Shown here piece by piece: positions 1 to 7,545 of a stretch of DNA of 64,000 nt. The stretch covers positions 1,426,001 to 1,490,000 of the forward strand of contig NZ_CP132744.1 in the NCBI RefSeq assembly GCF_037477895.1. Direction: 5' to 3'. The translations under genes were made by a program, and so were the position numbers. The notes beneath the pieces are model-generated. The model saw only the letters and a list, made by a program, of their open reading frames with translations, did no database searches and was not told the origin of the DNA. Each line of letters starts with the position of its first letter. The stretch's first letter is position 1. The stretch comes from Mycetohabitans endofungorum. Lineage in GTDB: Bacteria > Pseudomonadota > Gammaproteobacteria > Burkholderiales > Burkholderiaceae.

Positions 1-994
1 TCGTCGCGCCAAGCCGGTCGATCAGCTCGCGGTCCTGATGGGGAGCCGGATTGGGCGTGGTCAACAGTTTCTCGCCGATGAACACTGAGCCGGCGCCAGC
101 AAACAGACACAGCGCCTGAAGCTCGTCGCTCATGTGCTCACGCCCGGCCGAGAGCCGTATCACGGACGCCGGCATCACGATGCGGGCCACCGCGATCGTG
201 CGCACGAACTCCAACCCGTCGACGTCGCGCTCGTGCGCGAGCCGCGTGCCTTCGATCCGCATTAGGGAATTGACCGGCACCGACTCCGGGTGTGCTGGCA
301 AATTGGCCAATGTCTGCAACATGCCGACTCGATCCTCGCGCGACTCCCCCATGCCGACAATGCCGCCGCAGCAAACCTTCAGGCCCGCGTTGCGCACGTG
401 CTCAAGTGTGTCAAACCGCTCCTGCAACGTACGCGTGGTGATCACGGATGGATAGTATTCGGGACTCGTGTCAATGTTGTGGTTGTAGTAGTCCAGGCCG
501 GAGTCGGCTAGGCGCTGCGCTTGTGCGTCGGTCAGCATGCCGAGCGTCACGCAGGTTTCCAGCCCCAGCGCCTTCACGCCCTCCACCATTGCGCAGACCC
601 GCTCCAGGTCGCGCTCGCGCGGGCTGCGCCATGCGGCCCCCATGCAAAAGCGCTGCACGCCGGCGGCCTTGGCCTGCGCAGCGGCCTGCAACACCGCGTC
701 CACGCTCATCAATGCGGTCGCTTTCAGGTCGGTCTCGGCGTGGACCGATTGACTACAGTAGCCGCAGTCCTCCGGGCATCCACCCGTCTTGATGGACAAC
801 AATTGCGAAATTTGCAGGCCGCGGCCGGCATGATAACGTCGCTGCACGGTATGCGCGCGATATAGCAGGTCATCGAATGGCAAATCGAACAACGCCGTAA
901 TTTGCTCGCGCGTCCAGTCGTGCCGGATTGGCGCTGCGTCGTCGCCGGACAAACTGGAGGAATGAGCCGACGATTCTGTTGGCCTAATCGACAT
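1..994 (-). CDS. bioB: Biotin synthase BioB (C-terminus cut by window edge)
   Basis: This radical-SAM enzyme inserts sulfur into dethiobiotin, the last step of biotin synthesis in the cytoplasm. Reading the minus strand from the ATG at 994 gives an open frame through to base 1. It contains the radical-SAM cluster motif CPEDCGYC (CxxxCxxC) near residue 70, followed by SQS, and the family segments YYNHN and TTRTLQERF. The gene is intact as far as seen but lacks the last residues beyond the edge. It is divergent from the GntR-type regulator at 1211, and the roughly 215-bp gap holds two copies of a palindrome that probably control both genes. Family assignment is firm; regulation is inferred. Confidence 0.95.
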   Translation of the reverse strand, partial: MSIRPTESSAHSSSLSGDDAAPIRHDWTREQITALFDLPFDDLLYRAHTVQRRYHAGRGLQISQLLSIKTGGCPEDCGYCSQSVHAETDLKATALMSVDAVLQAAAQAKAAGVQRFCMGAAWRSPRERDLERVCAMVEGVKALGLETCVTLGMLTDAQAQRLADSGLDYYNHNIDTSPEYYPSVITTRTLQERFDTLEHVRNAGLKVCCGGIVGMGESREDRVGMLQTLANLPAHPESVPVNSLMRIEGTRLAHERDVDGLEFVRTIAVARIVMPASVIRLSAGREHMSDELQALCLFAGAGSVFIGEKLLTTPNPAPHQDRELIDRLGAT

Positions 995-1107
995 ATGCAG
1001 ATACTCCTATGCGGATGGGATCCAAACGACCCGGCGGCTACGGGTAGATGTGACACGCGCCGCTGGCGCGCCACGGCCGCAGTGGTCTCGACCACTCAGC
1101 TTATTTA

Positions 1108-1119
1108 ATAGATAATCTA
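1108..1119. promoter_or_regulatory. Candidate regulator operator, copy 1 (BioR-box-like)
   Basis: The motif ATAGATAATCTA is a palindrome around a central base. It recurs at 1195-1207. Extended leftwards it reads TAATAGATAA, one mismatch from the published alphaproteobacterial BioR box TTATAGATAA. It lies about 115 bp upstream of the bioB start. Confidence 0.6.
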
Positions 1120-1194
1120 CCGACTTCCCAAGCTCACGCCGATTGCGTCCTGGATGTTATAACGAAATTGGCGTCAGTTTACCTACTCATGAAA

Positions 1195-1207
1195 ATAGAT
1201 AATCTAT
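1195..1207. promoter_or_regulatory. Candidate regulator operator, copy 2
   Basis: ATAGATAATCTAT is the second, fully palindromic copy of the motif at 1108-1119. It ends three bases before the regulator's ATG at 1211, where a Shine-Dalgarno sequence would normally sit. Bound repressor there would block the regulator's own expression, which suggests autorepression. Confidence 0.6.
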
Positions 1208-1210
1208 GAA

Positions 1211-1861
1211 ATGGACATTGGGCGCCTAAGCGATACCCGCACGCCGAGCTTGGTCGAGCATATTGTCGACCGGTTGCGCGAGCGTATTGTCAGCGGGGAG
1301 TTAGCCGGCGGTACCGCGCTTCGACAGGACCACATCGCCAAGGAATTTGGGGCGAGCCATGTACCTGTGCGCGAAGCGTTTCAACGGCTGCAGGCAATCG
1401 GACTGGTAACGATTCTGCACAGACGCGGCGTGCGCGTCACCGCATTGGATCGTGCCGCCATCAAGGAAGCCGTTGACATGCGGGCGGTGCTCGAGCCGCT
1501 TGCGCTGCGCCACGCCATGCCACACTTGCGCGCCGAACATTTCGAGGCGCTTGAAAGTGCCCACGCCGCGTGCGACGCCGCCAATTCGCTTGCGTCGTGG
1601 GATGCAGCCAACCGTGCGTTCCACCATGCGCTGGTGCGCCATTGCGCGATGCCCCGCCTGCTGGCGACACTGGACGTGCTGCAATTGACCAGTTCGCGCT
1701 TCGTACTCGCCGTCGGCCGGGCGCGCGGCTGGCAATCGCGCTCGAACCACGATCATCAACTGATCATCGACGCGTTGAAAGGCCATGATCTCGAGCGCGC
1801 CGCTCAATTACTGTCACGCCACATCAGCACCATGGAGCGCGTCGGATTTCCGGTCAGTTAG
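1211..1861 (+). CDS. GntR-family (FCD) transcriptional regulator, BioR-like
   Basis: A 216-residue regulator. The N-terminal winged helix (about residues 13-75) has the GntR pattern, with LVEHIVDRLRERIVSGEL followed by a recognition region HVPVREAFQRL. The C-terminal all-helical FCD domain (about 85-210) carries the metal/ligand residues typical of the subfamily (D..H in the NRAFHHAL region, H near SNHDHQL and SRHIS). BioR, the GntR/FCD repressor of biotin genes in alphaproteobacteria, has the same size and gene context. The position next to bioB and the shared flanking palindromes make a biotin regulator the best guess. There is no good ribosome binding site; the operator copy occupies that position. 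Family is sure, biotin role is inferred. Confidence 0.85.
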   Translation: MDIGRLSDTRTPSLVEHIVDRLRERIVSGELAGGTALRQDHIAKEFGASHVPVREAFQRLQAIGLVTILHRRGVRVTALDRAAIKEAVDMRAVLEPLALRHAMPHLRAEHFEALESAHAACDAANSLASWDAANRAFHHALVRHCAMPRLLATLDVLQLTSSRFVLAVGRARGWQSRSNHDHQLIIDALKGHDLERAAQLLSRHISTMERVGFPVS

Positions 1862-2127
1862 CGCGGTGATATCCGTCGCGCCACCGACCATGACTGTTGA
1901 TCACCGACGGCTTGCGTCGCGCAATGGGAGCTCAGCGAGATCAACTTGGCACTGAAACTAGCACTGTCGCGGCTCATCTACGAGTTGAACGCGCTGACCG
2001 ACCGTATAGCAGGCATGCACTGACCAGGATACGCGCGAGCCTCGTGCGCCGCATAATAGCGCGCCGGTTCGCGCTTTGCAGCGCGGTGCGGCCTGCCTGT
2101 CCGCCACAAACGGAGCACGGGGGTAGT

Positions 2128-3297
2128 TCACTTCTGGGTCCCCGCTTCGGCAAATGGCAGTTCGTGTTGCACCGGCGCGCGCGCCAAGCGCTGCGCGTGC
2201 GCCGGTCGCAGCGCACTGACCCGCACACCGAGCAGCCTAAGCCGCTTGTCCAGTGGCACGCGCTTCAGACATTCGGTGGCGGCGCGCCGAATCACGGCCG
2301 CATCCGCGGTGGGCTCCGGTAAGCTGACATCGCGCGTAACGGTGCAGAAATCCGCATAGCGCAGCTTCAGCCCGACCGTGCGTCCGACATAGCCCTTGCG
2401 CGTCAAGTCTTGCGTCACGCGCACGCACAGGTCCGTGAAGATCGCCGAGAGCGCGGCGCGGTCGTGGCGCACGTGCATATCACGCTCGAACGTGGTTTCG
2501 CGGCTCATCGATTTCGGCTCCGACGTGACTTGCACCGGCCGCTCATCGATGCCGTGGGCGACGTCGGCCAGCCAGGCGGCATAACTGTGGCCGAAATGCG
2601 CTTGCAGCAGTCCGGGATCGGCCTTCGCTAAATCGCCGACCGTGGCGATGCCCAGCGAAACAAGTTTCTCGCCCGCCTTCGGGCCGATACCGTTGATCTT
2701 GCGCACCGGCAGTGGCCAGATCCGCGTCGGCAGGTCCGCGATGGACAGAATTGTCATGCCGTCCGGCTTGTCCAACTCCGAGCCGATCTTTGCGAGCAGC
2801 TTGTTCGGCGCAACGCAGATCGAGCACGTGAGACCGGTCGCGTCGCACACCGCCTGCTTGATGCGCATCGCCAGCGCTCGCGTGTCGCCGGGCAACGCGG
2901 TCAAATCAATGTAGATCTCATCGATCCCGCGATCCTGGATTTGGTCAGTGAAAGTCGCCACTGCGGCCTTGAACAGCCGTGAATAATGGCGATACAAGTC
3001 GAAGTCAGTGGGCAGCAAGATGGCGTCGGGCGCGAGCTGCGCGGCCTTCATCATGCCCATTGCGGAAAACACGCCGAGCGCGCGCGCCTCATACGTGGAC
3101 GTGGTGACCACACCACGTCCAGCGTAATCGCGCAAGCGGGCAAACCGGCGCGTGCCGTCCGGCAGCGTCTGCGGCGCCGCCTTCCGGCCACCACCGATCA
3201 CCACCGCCTTACCGCGCAGCTCGGGATAGCGCAACAACTCGACGGATGCGTAAAAGGCATCCATGTCGAGATGGGCGATCCGGCGCGTCGGAACCAT
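2128..3297 (-). CDS. dinB: DNA polymerase IV (DinB, Y-family)
   Basis: An error-prone translesion polymerase of 389 residues. The catalytic palm starts at once with HLDMDAFYASVE (first metal-binding Asp), the second acidic motif is RGIDEIYIDLT near residue 125, and the helix-hairpin-helix region contains INGIGPKAGEKL. The little-finger domain follows, and the C-terminus (ending near HELPF) is the usual place for the beta-clamp contact. A slightly long insertion, rich in basic residues, follows IGGGRK. A perfect LexA box lies about 50 bp upstream of the ATG at 3297, so the gene is probably SOS-induced. About 265 bp downstream (1862-2127) show no gene. Confidence 0.95.
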   Translation of the reverse strand: MVPTRRIAHLDMDAFYASVELLRYPELRGKAVVIGGGRKAAPQTLPDGTRRFARLRDYAGRGVVTTSTYEARALGVFSAMGMMKAAQLAPDAILLPTDFDLYRHYSRLFKAAVATFTDQIQDRGIDEIYIDLTALPGDTRALAMRIKQAVCDATGLTCSICVAPNKLLAKIGSELDKPDGMTILSIADLPTRIWPLPVRKINGIGPKAGEKLVSLGIATVGDLAKADPGLLQAHFGHSYAAWLADVAHGIDERPVQVTSEPKSMSRETTFERDMHVRHDRAALSAIFTDLCVRVTQDLTRKGYVGRTVGLKLRYADFCTVTRDVSLPEPTADAAVIRRAATECLKRVPLDKRLRLLGVRVSALRPAHAQRLARAPVQHELPFAEAGTQK

Positions 3298-3343
3298 GGT
3301 AATTGGAACGGCAGCTGTGCGATGCTAAACGGCGATAGTATAC

Positions 3344-3359
3344 CTGTATATTTATACAG
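3344..3359 (-). promoter_or_regulatory. LexA (SOS) box of dinB
   Basis: CTGTATATTTATACAG matches the LexA consensus CTGT-N8-ACAG exactly, with an AT-rich centre. It is 46 bp upstream of the dinB start codon, a normal operator distance. No other gene starts nearby in the opposite direction. Confidence 0.88.
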
Positions 3360-3379
3360 TTATACAACGGGAGCGTATA

Positions 3380-3640
3380 CGCTTCCTAGGCAGCGCACTG
3401 GCCGTCGGTGCCGGCAAGCCGGGACCCGCTTCGGTCAGCGTGAATGCATCGTCGTCGCTCACACTGATCTTCAGCCTCGGGTTGAACTACGCGCACTGGT
3501 CATTGACCGTGTCGGTGTCGTACATGCCGCTGACAACCTATGCGAGCACGACGATTAAAGCGGCGGACGGCACCACGCTGGCAATGGCGTGAGGCGCGCA
3601 TTGATTGCATCCCAATCCTCCGTGGTTACGTTGCGCGCCG
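3380..3640 (+). pseudogene. OmpW-family outer-membrane protein, C-terminal remnant
   Basis: One frame reads GSALAVGAG ... SLGLNYA, HWSLTVSVSYMPLTT and IKAADGTTLA before a TGA at 3590-3592. These match the order of the last beta-strands of OmpW-type porins (NY..., HW.l.aSVsY.pL.t.A). After the stop, another frame gives IPILRGYV, similar to the final strand, so a frameshift probably separates the pieces. The N-terminal half and signal peptide are absent. It sits between the dinB promoter and the chitinase 3' end. Confidence 0.55.
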
Positions 3641-3721
3641 GCCCGTCGCCGTCTCCTGCTGTGCGCACCGAGATCGAGCGTATACGATGGCTCGGTTGCG
3701 CGGGCCGCAACAGCGGCATGC

Positions 3722-4930
3722 TCAGACCTTCGCCCACACCTCCGACTGACCCGGCACGTCGCCTTGCGTCCACCACTTTGCGCGATACGTCACGCCGTGG
3801 TACTTGACGGTCATGCCGGTTGTATAGATCTGCGAGCTGGACCATTGCGCACTTGGCGCCGGTTTACCACCATTTGAGCCACCACCATATGACGGATCCT
3901 GCGTCACGCCAGTGCCCCAGTGCCCCTTCAATTGCCGGAACACCTGCGTGAATGCATACGGTGGCTGCGAGACGCCGGAACAACTGGGTGATGCGCCACC
4001 GCCATTACTCGCGCAAGCCTTATCCCGGCCGATCGACCAGTTGCTGAGCAGTCCGATACCCTCCGAGCGAGCCTTGTCGAGCAGCGCCTTTGCGTCTGCC
4101 AGCGAGAACGTCTCGCCTTGCACGTCGTTCTTGCCGATCATCGGCGTCACGCCGATCATTTGCCACAATTGGGCGTCGGTCTTCGGGCTGCCCGCCGCCT
4201 TGTACGCCGCATCTAACTGCGCGTAGACCGACGTGGCAGCCCGCTTCGCCGCCGCGCCCATGTCAGTTGTGCCATTGCCATAATCCATTGCCATGATGTT
4301 GACCGTGTCCAGCGTCACACCATTGTCCAGCGCTGCGTTGAGTACGCGCAAGCCATCGGCGGTAAGCCCCGATGGCATCACCGGGAGTGTCAACGTCACA
4401 TGCAGTGTCTTGCCGTTGGTGTGCATCGTGTGCTGCAGTTGCCGTACCGCCCGGAAATTGCGCGTCAGCGCCGCGCTGTCCGTTTGCGCCGCGCCTTCGA
4501 TATCGAAATCGATATGCGTCAACGAATACGTATCGATCACCGTCTGATATGCCGCGACCAATGCTGATGCGCTGCTACATGCCTGCATCAACGGCATGCC
4601 AGCTTGGCCGCCGAACGAAATCGACACCTCACCGCCCTTGGCTCGATAATTGTTGATTGACTTAGCGATGGAAGTCAGCAAATCTGACGTCTGGCCGCGT
4701 CCAATCGGCTGCACGCCGCCCCACGACGGCACGCATTGGTTGCCGCCGGACAACACGAACGCCATCGTGAACTGCTGGATCCCTTGCTGCACGCCGATCT
4801 CGTCCAGCGAGGGCGTGGGCCATGCCGTCATGTCGACATAAGGCGCATACACGCCTTCGCCGAACGCCTGCCCGCAGAGACCAACGCTCATGGCTGACAG
4901 GGCTATCGCTTTCAACAGGTGCTTTTTCAT
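3722..4930 (-). CDS. Secreted GH18 chitinase with C-terminal chitin-binding module
   Basis: A 402-residue extracellular enzyme expected to hydrolyse beta-1,4-GlcNAc chains. Residues 1-24 form a Sec signal peptide (basic MKKHLLK, then a hydrophobic stretch to AFG). The GH18 barrel carries the catalytic DxDxE motif in HIDFDIEG near residue 140, preceded by the SISFGGQAG strand (the SxGG-type motif), and later MAMDYGNG and a C-terminal NWSIGRD strand. A Gly/Ser/Pro linker leads to a CBM5/12-type module (about 360-402) with W and Y residues in AQWSSSQIY and YRAKWWTQGD. An AGGAG Shine-Dalgarno precedes the ATG. It is monocistronic. Chitinases of this type are known to help endofungal Mycetohabitans enter hyphae; that role here is inferred. 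Confidence 0.93.
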   Translation of the reverse strand: MKKHLLKAIALSAMSVGLCGQAFGEGVYAPYVDMTAWPTPSLDEIGVQQGIQQFTMAFVLSGGNQCVPSWGGVQPIGRGQTSDLLTSIAKSINNYRAKGGEVSISFGGQAGMPLMQACSSASALVAAYQTVIDTYSLTHIDFDIEGAAQTDSAALTRNFRAVRQLQHTMHTNGKTLHVTLTLPVMPSGLTADGLRVLNAALDNGVTLDTVNIMAMDYGNGTTDMGAAAKRAATSVYAQLDAAYKAAGSPKTDAQLWQMIGVTPMIGKNDVQGETFSLADAKALLDKARSEGIGLLSNWSIGRDKACASNGGGASPSCSGVSQPPYAFTQVFRQLKGHWGTGVTQDPSYGGGSNGGKPAPSAQWSSSQIYTTGMTVKYHGVTYRAKWWTQGDVPGQSEVWAKV

Positions 4931-5494
4931 TGTTTCTCCTGATCGATGAAAAGAACGGTGATCACCACAGGCACGCTGGCTGCATCGCTATTAACACTCG
5001 ACAATACAGATCTGTCTGTTCGTGATAGTCGCTATGAACAACGTACGAATTGATTCTCGTGGCGTTTAGAACAAAGCTGAAGATCAGGTTCGGGAGTCGA
5101 CACGTTATTGCGCCACTGCGGCGGGCCGAAGCAGACCGTTGCGTCGCGCCGTCCACGAACGTTGCCAGATCATGAGCGAAAGTGGGCATTGATGCATCGC
5201 AGGCGCGAGTCGGCATCGCACCTGGCGAAGGCACGAGAACGAACAGTCATGCGGCAGACCTCTGACGCCCGCGCTGTCGCGCCGTCACCTGCAACTGAAG
5301 CGGTCTACCGGGACTTCCCGCTCCCCAGCAGTCAATTGGAACACGTGCTCGACACCACGTCGTCGTCCGAGTTGGACGTCGTGGGCGAGGTAGGTTCGGA
5401 CGTTGGGGTGGCATGTCTGCTATGAGTATTGGATTCTGGACAGCAGCTAGCCCAGTAACCGGTTATGGATTAGGCGCTGGTGCGGACGCCATAC
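4931..5494. other. Gene-poor intergenic stretch
   Basis: This holds the chitinase leader and then about 450 bp with no recognisable protein or RNA. Short open frames on both strands have no start signals or family motifs. Confidence 0.5.
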
Positions 5495-5716
5495 TTAATG
5501 GCATATCTTCAGGAGCGGAAGGTGTGCCTGGCGCTCCCGGAGAAATGCGCGGCCGTTCTGATAGAAGACGGCCGCTCCCACGACCGCAACAAGCGCCGCT
5601 TGAACCGGCTGCGCGCTCAAGAAGCGCAGGCTCGATGCAACAGGCGTCAAGCGCAACCTGAACAGCAGGTTGCCGAACAGCATCCCGCCAATATCACGCA
5701 CGACGCCAAAGTTCAC
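5495..5716 (-). pseudogene. Fragment of an unrecognised membrane protein
   Basis: A 73-codon frame on the minus strand has a natural-looking hydrophobic C-terminal helix (VQAALVAVVGAAVFY) followed by a basic tail. The same frame continues upstream without a start through QSDYTRYVNFG, so it looks like the 3' end of a longer, truncated membrane protein. I do not recognise the family. It could also be a chance open frame. Confidence 0.3.
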
Positions 5717-5793
5717 ATAGCGCGTATAGTCCGACTGCGTCAGCAGGTTCGGACCGTGCAGCGCCTTACCAAACGAGCGCGCTTTTTATATTT

Positions 5794-6888
5794 TTATAAA
5801 TAGCGCTGTGCGCCAGCCCACACGCCGCGCACCACGTCGGCCGCGGGGACCGCTCGCGCCATTGCAGCAGCCTGCCCCGCCCACACCTGCATTCGGTGAT
5901 AGTCGCGCGCCACTGCGCCGGCCTTTTTCATCGATGCGGTAAGCGCGCGCTGTACCGGATACGGTGCCGGATGCGGAGCATCCGGCGCCGCCGCTGCAAG
6001 CACGTAATCGGTCGCCACCGAACGGCCGAGGCGGCCGGTAAACACGCGCGTCGGTACGGTGTCCTCCGGCTCCAATCCGTCCAGCGCGTCCGCCCATGCG
6101 GAGTTCAGCGCCGCCTCCGGGCAACGCAGGAAGGCAGTACCGATTTGCACCGCGCTCGCGCCGAGAATCAGCGCGGCCGCCAACGTGCGGCCATCGCCGA
6201 TACCGCCGGCGGCGATCAACGGTACGCGAATATGGTCAGCCAGGCGAGGCAACAGCGCAAACAGGCCAACGGCCTGCCGTTCCGCCCGGGCCGCATCGAA
6301 CGCGCCACGGTGACCACCCGCCTCGAAGCCTTGCGCAATGATCGCATCGGCTCCCGCTGCCTGTGCCTCGCGGGCTTCGTCCAGCGTCGTGACCGTCGCG
6401 AACCAGGCAATGCCGTGGTCCTTCAAGCGCTTCACGTACGCGGGCGGAAATACCCCCATAATCGAGGTGACGACATCCGGCCGCGCCTCGATCAGCGCGT
6501 CGCATTGCGCGGCGAAATCCAATGGCACCGCCTCGCCTGCTGACTCGGGCACGCCAGGCCCCCACTGCGCCAGGAATGCGCGCACGCGCTGCTCGTTGTG
6601 CCGGTCGCGTTCAGGCGGCGGATCGGGAATCCATAGATTCAATTGGAAGCGCCCGGTGCTGCCGCGGCGAAACGCGTCGGCCCATTGCACAATACCTTCC
6701 GGTGGCGTCAGCAGTGCCCCCATGGCACCCATGCCGCCTGCATTGGCCACGGCAATCGACAATGCCGGCGGGCACGCGCCGGCCATTGGCGCCAGCAGGA
6801 TCGGCGCCGACAGTCCAAATTGGCTACAGAACGCGGCCGCACGGCTTCGAGCATCGCCGGTGTTTGGTGAAGAAGGCAAAGGGTTCAT
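5794..6888 (-). CDS. Nitronate monooxygenase (2-nitropropane dioxygenase family)
   Basis: An FMN-dependent enzyme that oxidises toxic nitronates such as propionate 3-nitronate. The protein from the ATG at 6888 has 364 residues. It opens with [10 protein letters not shown] (family motif with the FMN loop), followed by [11 protein letters not shown]. The FMN-phosphate segments are [11 protein letters not shown] (catalytic His in GGHRG, as in class I NMOs), [10 protein letters not shown], and [17 protein letters not shown] chose the start at 6888 because AGGAG lies eight bases upstream; the frame stays open another 62 codons without a ribosome site. No obvious operon partner. Confidence 0.9.
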   Translation of the reverse strand: MNPLPSSPNTGDARSRAAAFCSQFGLSAPILLAPMAGACPPALSIAVANAGGMGAMGALLTPPEGIVQWADAFRRGSTGRFQLNLWIPDPPPERDRHNEQRVRAFLAQWGPGVPESAGEAVPLDFAAQCDALIEARPDVVTSIMGVFPPAYVKRLKDHGIAWFATVTTLDEAREAQAAGADAIIAQGFEAGGHRGAFDAARAERQAVGLFALLPRLADHIRVPLIAAGGIGDGRTLAAALILGASAVQIGTAFLRCPEAALNSAWADALDGLEPEDTVPTRVFTGRLGRSVATDYVLAAAAPDAPHPAPYPVQRALTASMKKAGAVARDYHRMQVWAGQAAAMARAVPAADVVRGVWAGAQRYL

Positions 6889-7239
6889 GGTGGTCTCCTG
6901 GTGGCGGATCGTGCCAATACCTGGCCAGATCGGTGCGTCCGGCAGCACGGACGCCGGAAGGGCATGTTCGTAGCATACGGCCTCAGCCGCCGGCGACCCA
7001 ATGAAAATGCAAGATGCAACCCTCGCCAAAACAGATCCGTCGTATCGACTAAGGTGAAATCGGGCGGCGACCACGCCGCGCCCGAGAAGATCGTAAATGG
7101 CACCTCATTGCATTTCCATCAAGTTACCGATCGCATACCGCGTTGGCACGCAGCGACGTAGTCAACGCCATCGGCATACTTACAGACATCCTCCTGTATC
7201 GAGAATCCGTGCTTCGATATGATCGAGCCGAGACATCGA

Positions 7240-7545
7240 TGACCCGCTACACGAGTGGCTTCGCAATGATCGCTGTCTACACCGTGATTGACGCCATCGG
7301 CGTGCGGCTCGCCGGCGACGCCGCGGACTATAGCGTCTGGATGTTTATGTTCTTCTGGTTGATGCCTGCGCTTTTTATCGCAATGCGCCGGCGCTCGCCG
7401 TTCGATGCTCCCTGCCCGACATCGGCACGTCGATGCTCGGCGGCGCAGGCGCTTTACTCGCCGGCGCGTGGGCCGACGGCATCCGAATCCATTGCATCAG
7501 GGCTTGGCGTCGGCGCCCACGGTACCTCATTGCCGAACGGGGGGT
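7240..7545 (+). pseudogene. DMT/EamA-family transporter remnant
   Basis: One frame encodes MTRYTSGFAMIAVYTVIDAIGVR and WMFMFFWLMPALFIAMRR, with the look of paired EamA transmembrane helices. The likeness continues in shifted frames as LPDIGTSMLGGAGALLAGA and then QGLASAPTV, where a full transporter would read on in one frame. I infer at least two frameshifts and loss of both ends. Its 3' end overlaps the stop region of the PBP gene on the other strand. Confidence 0.5.
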
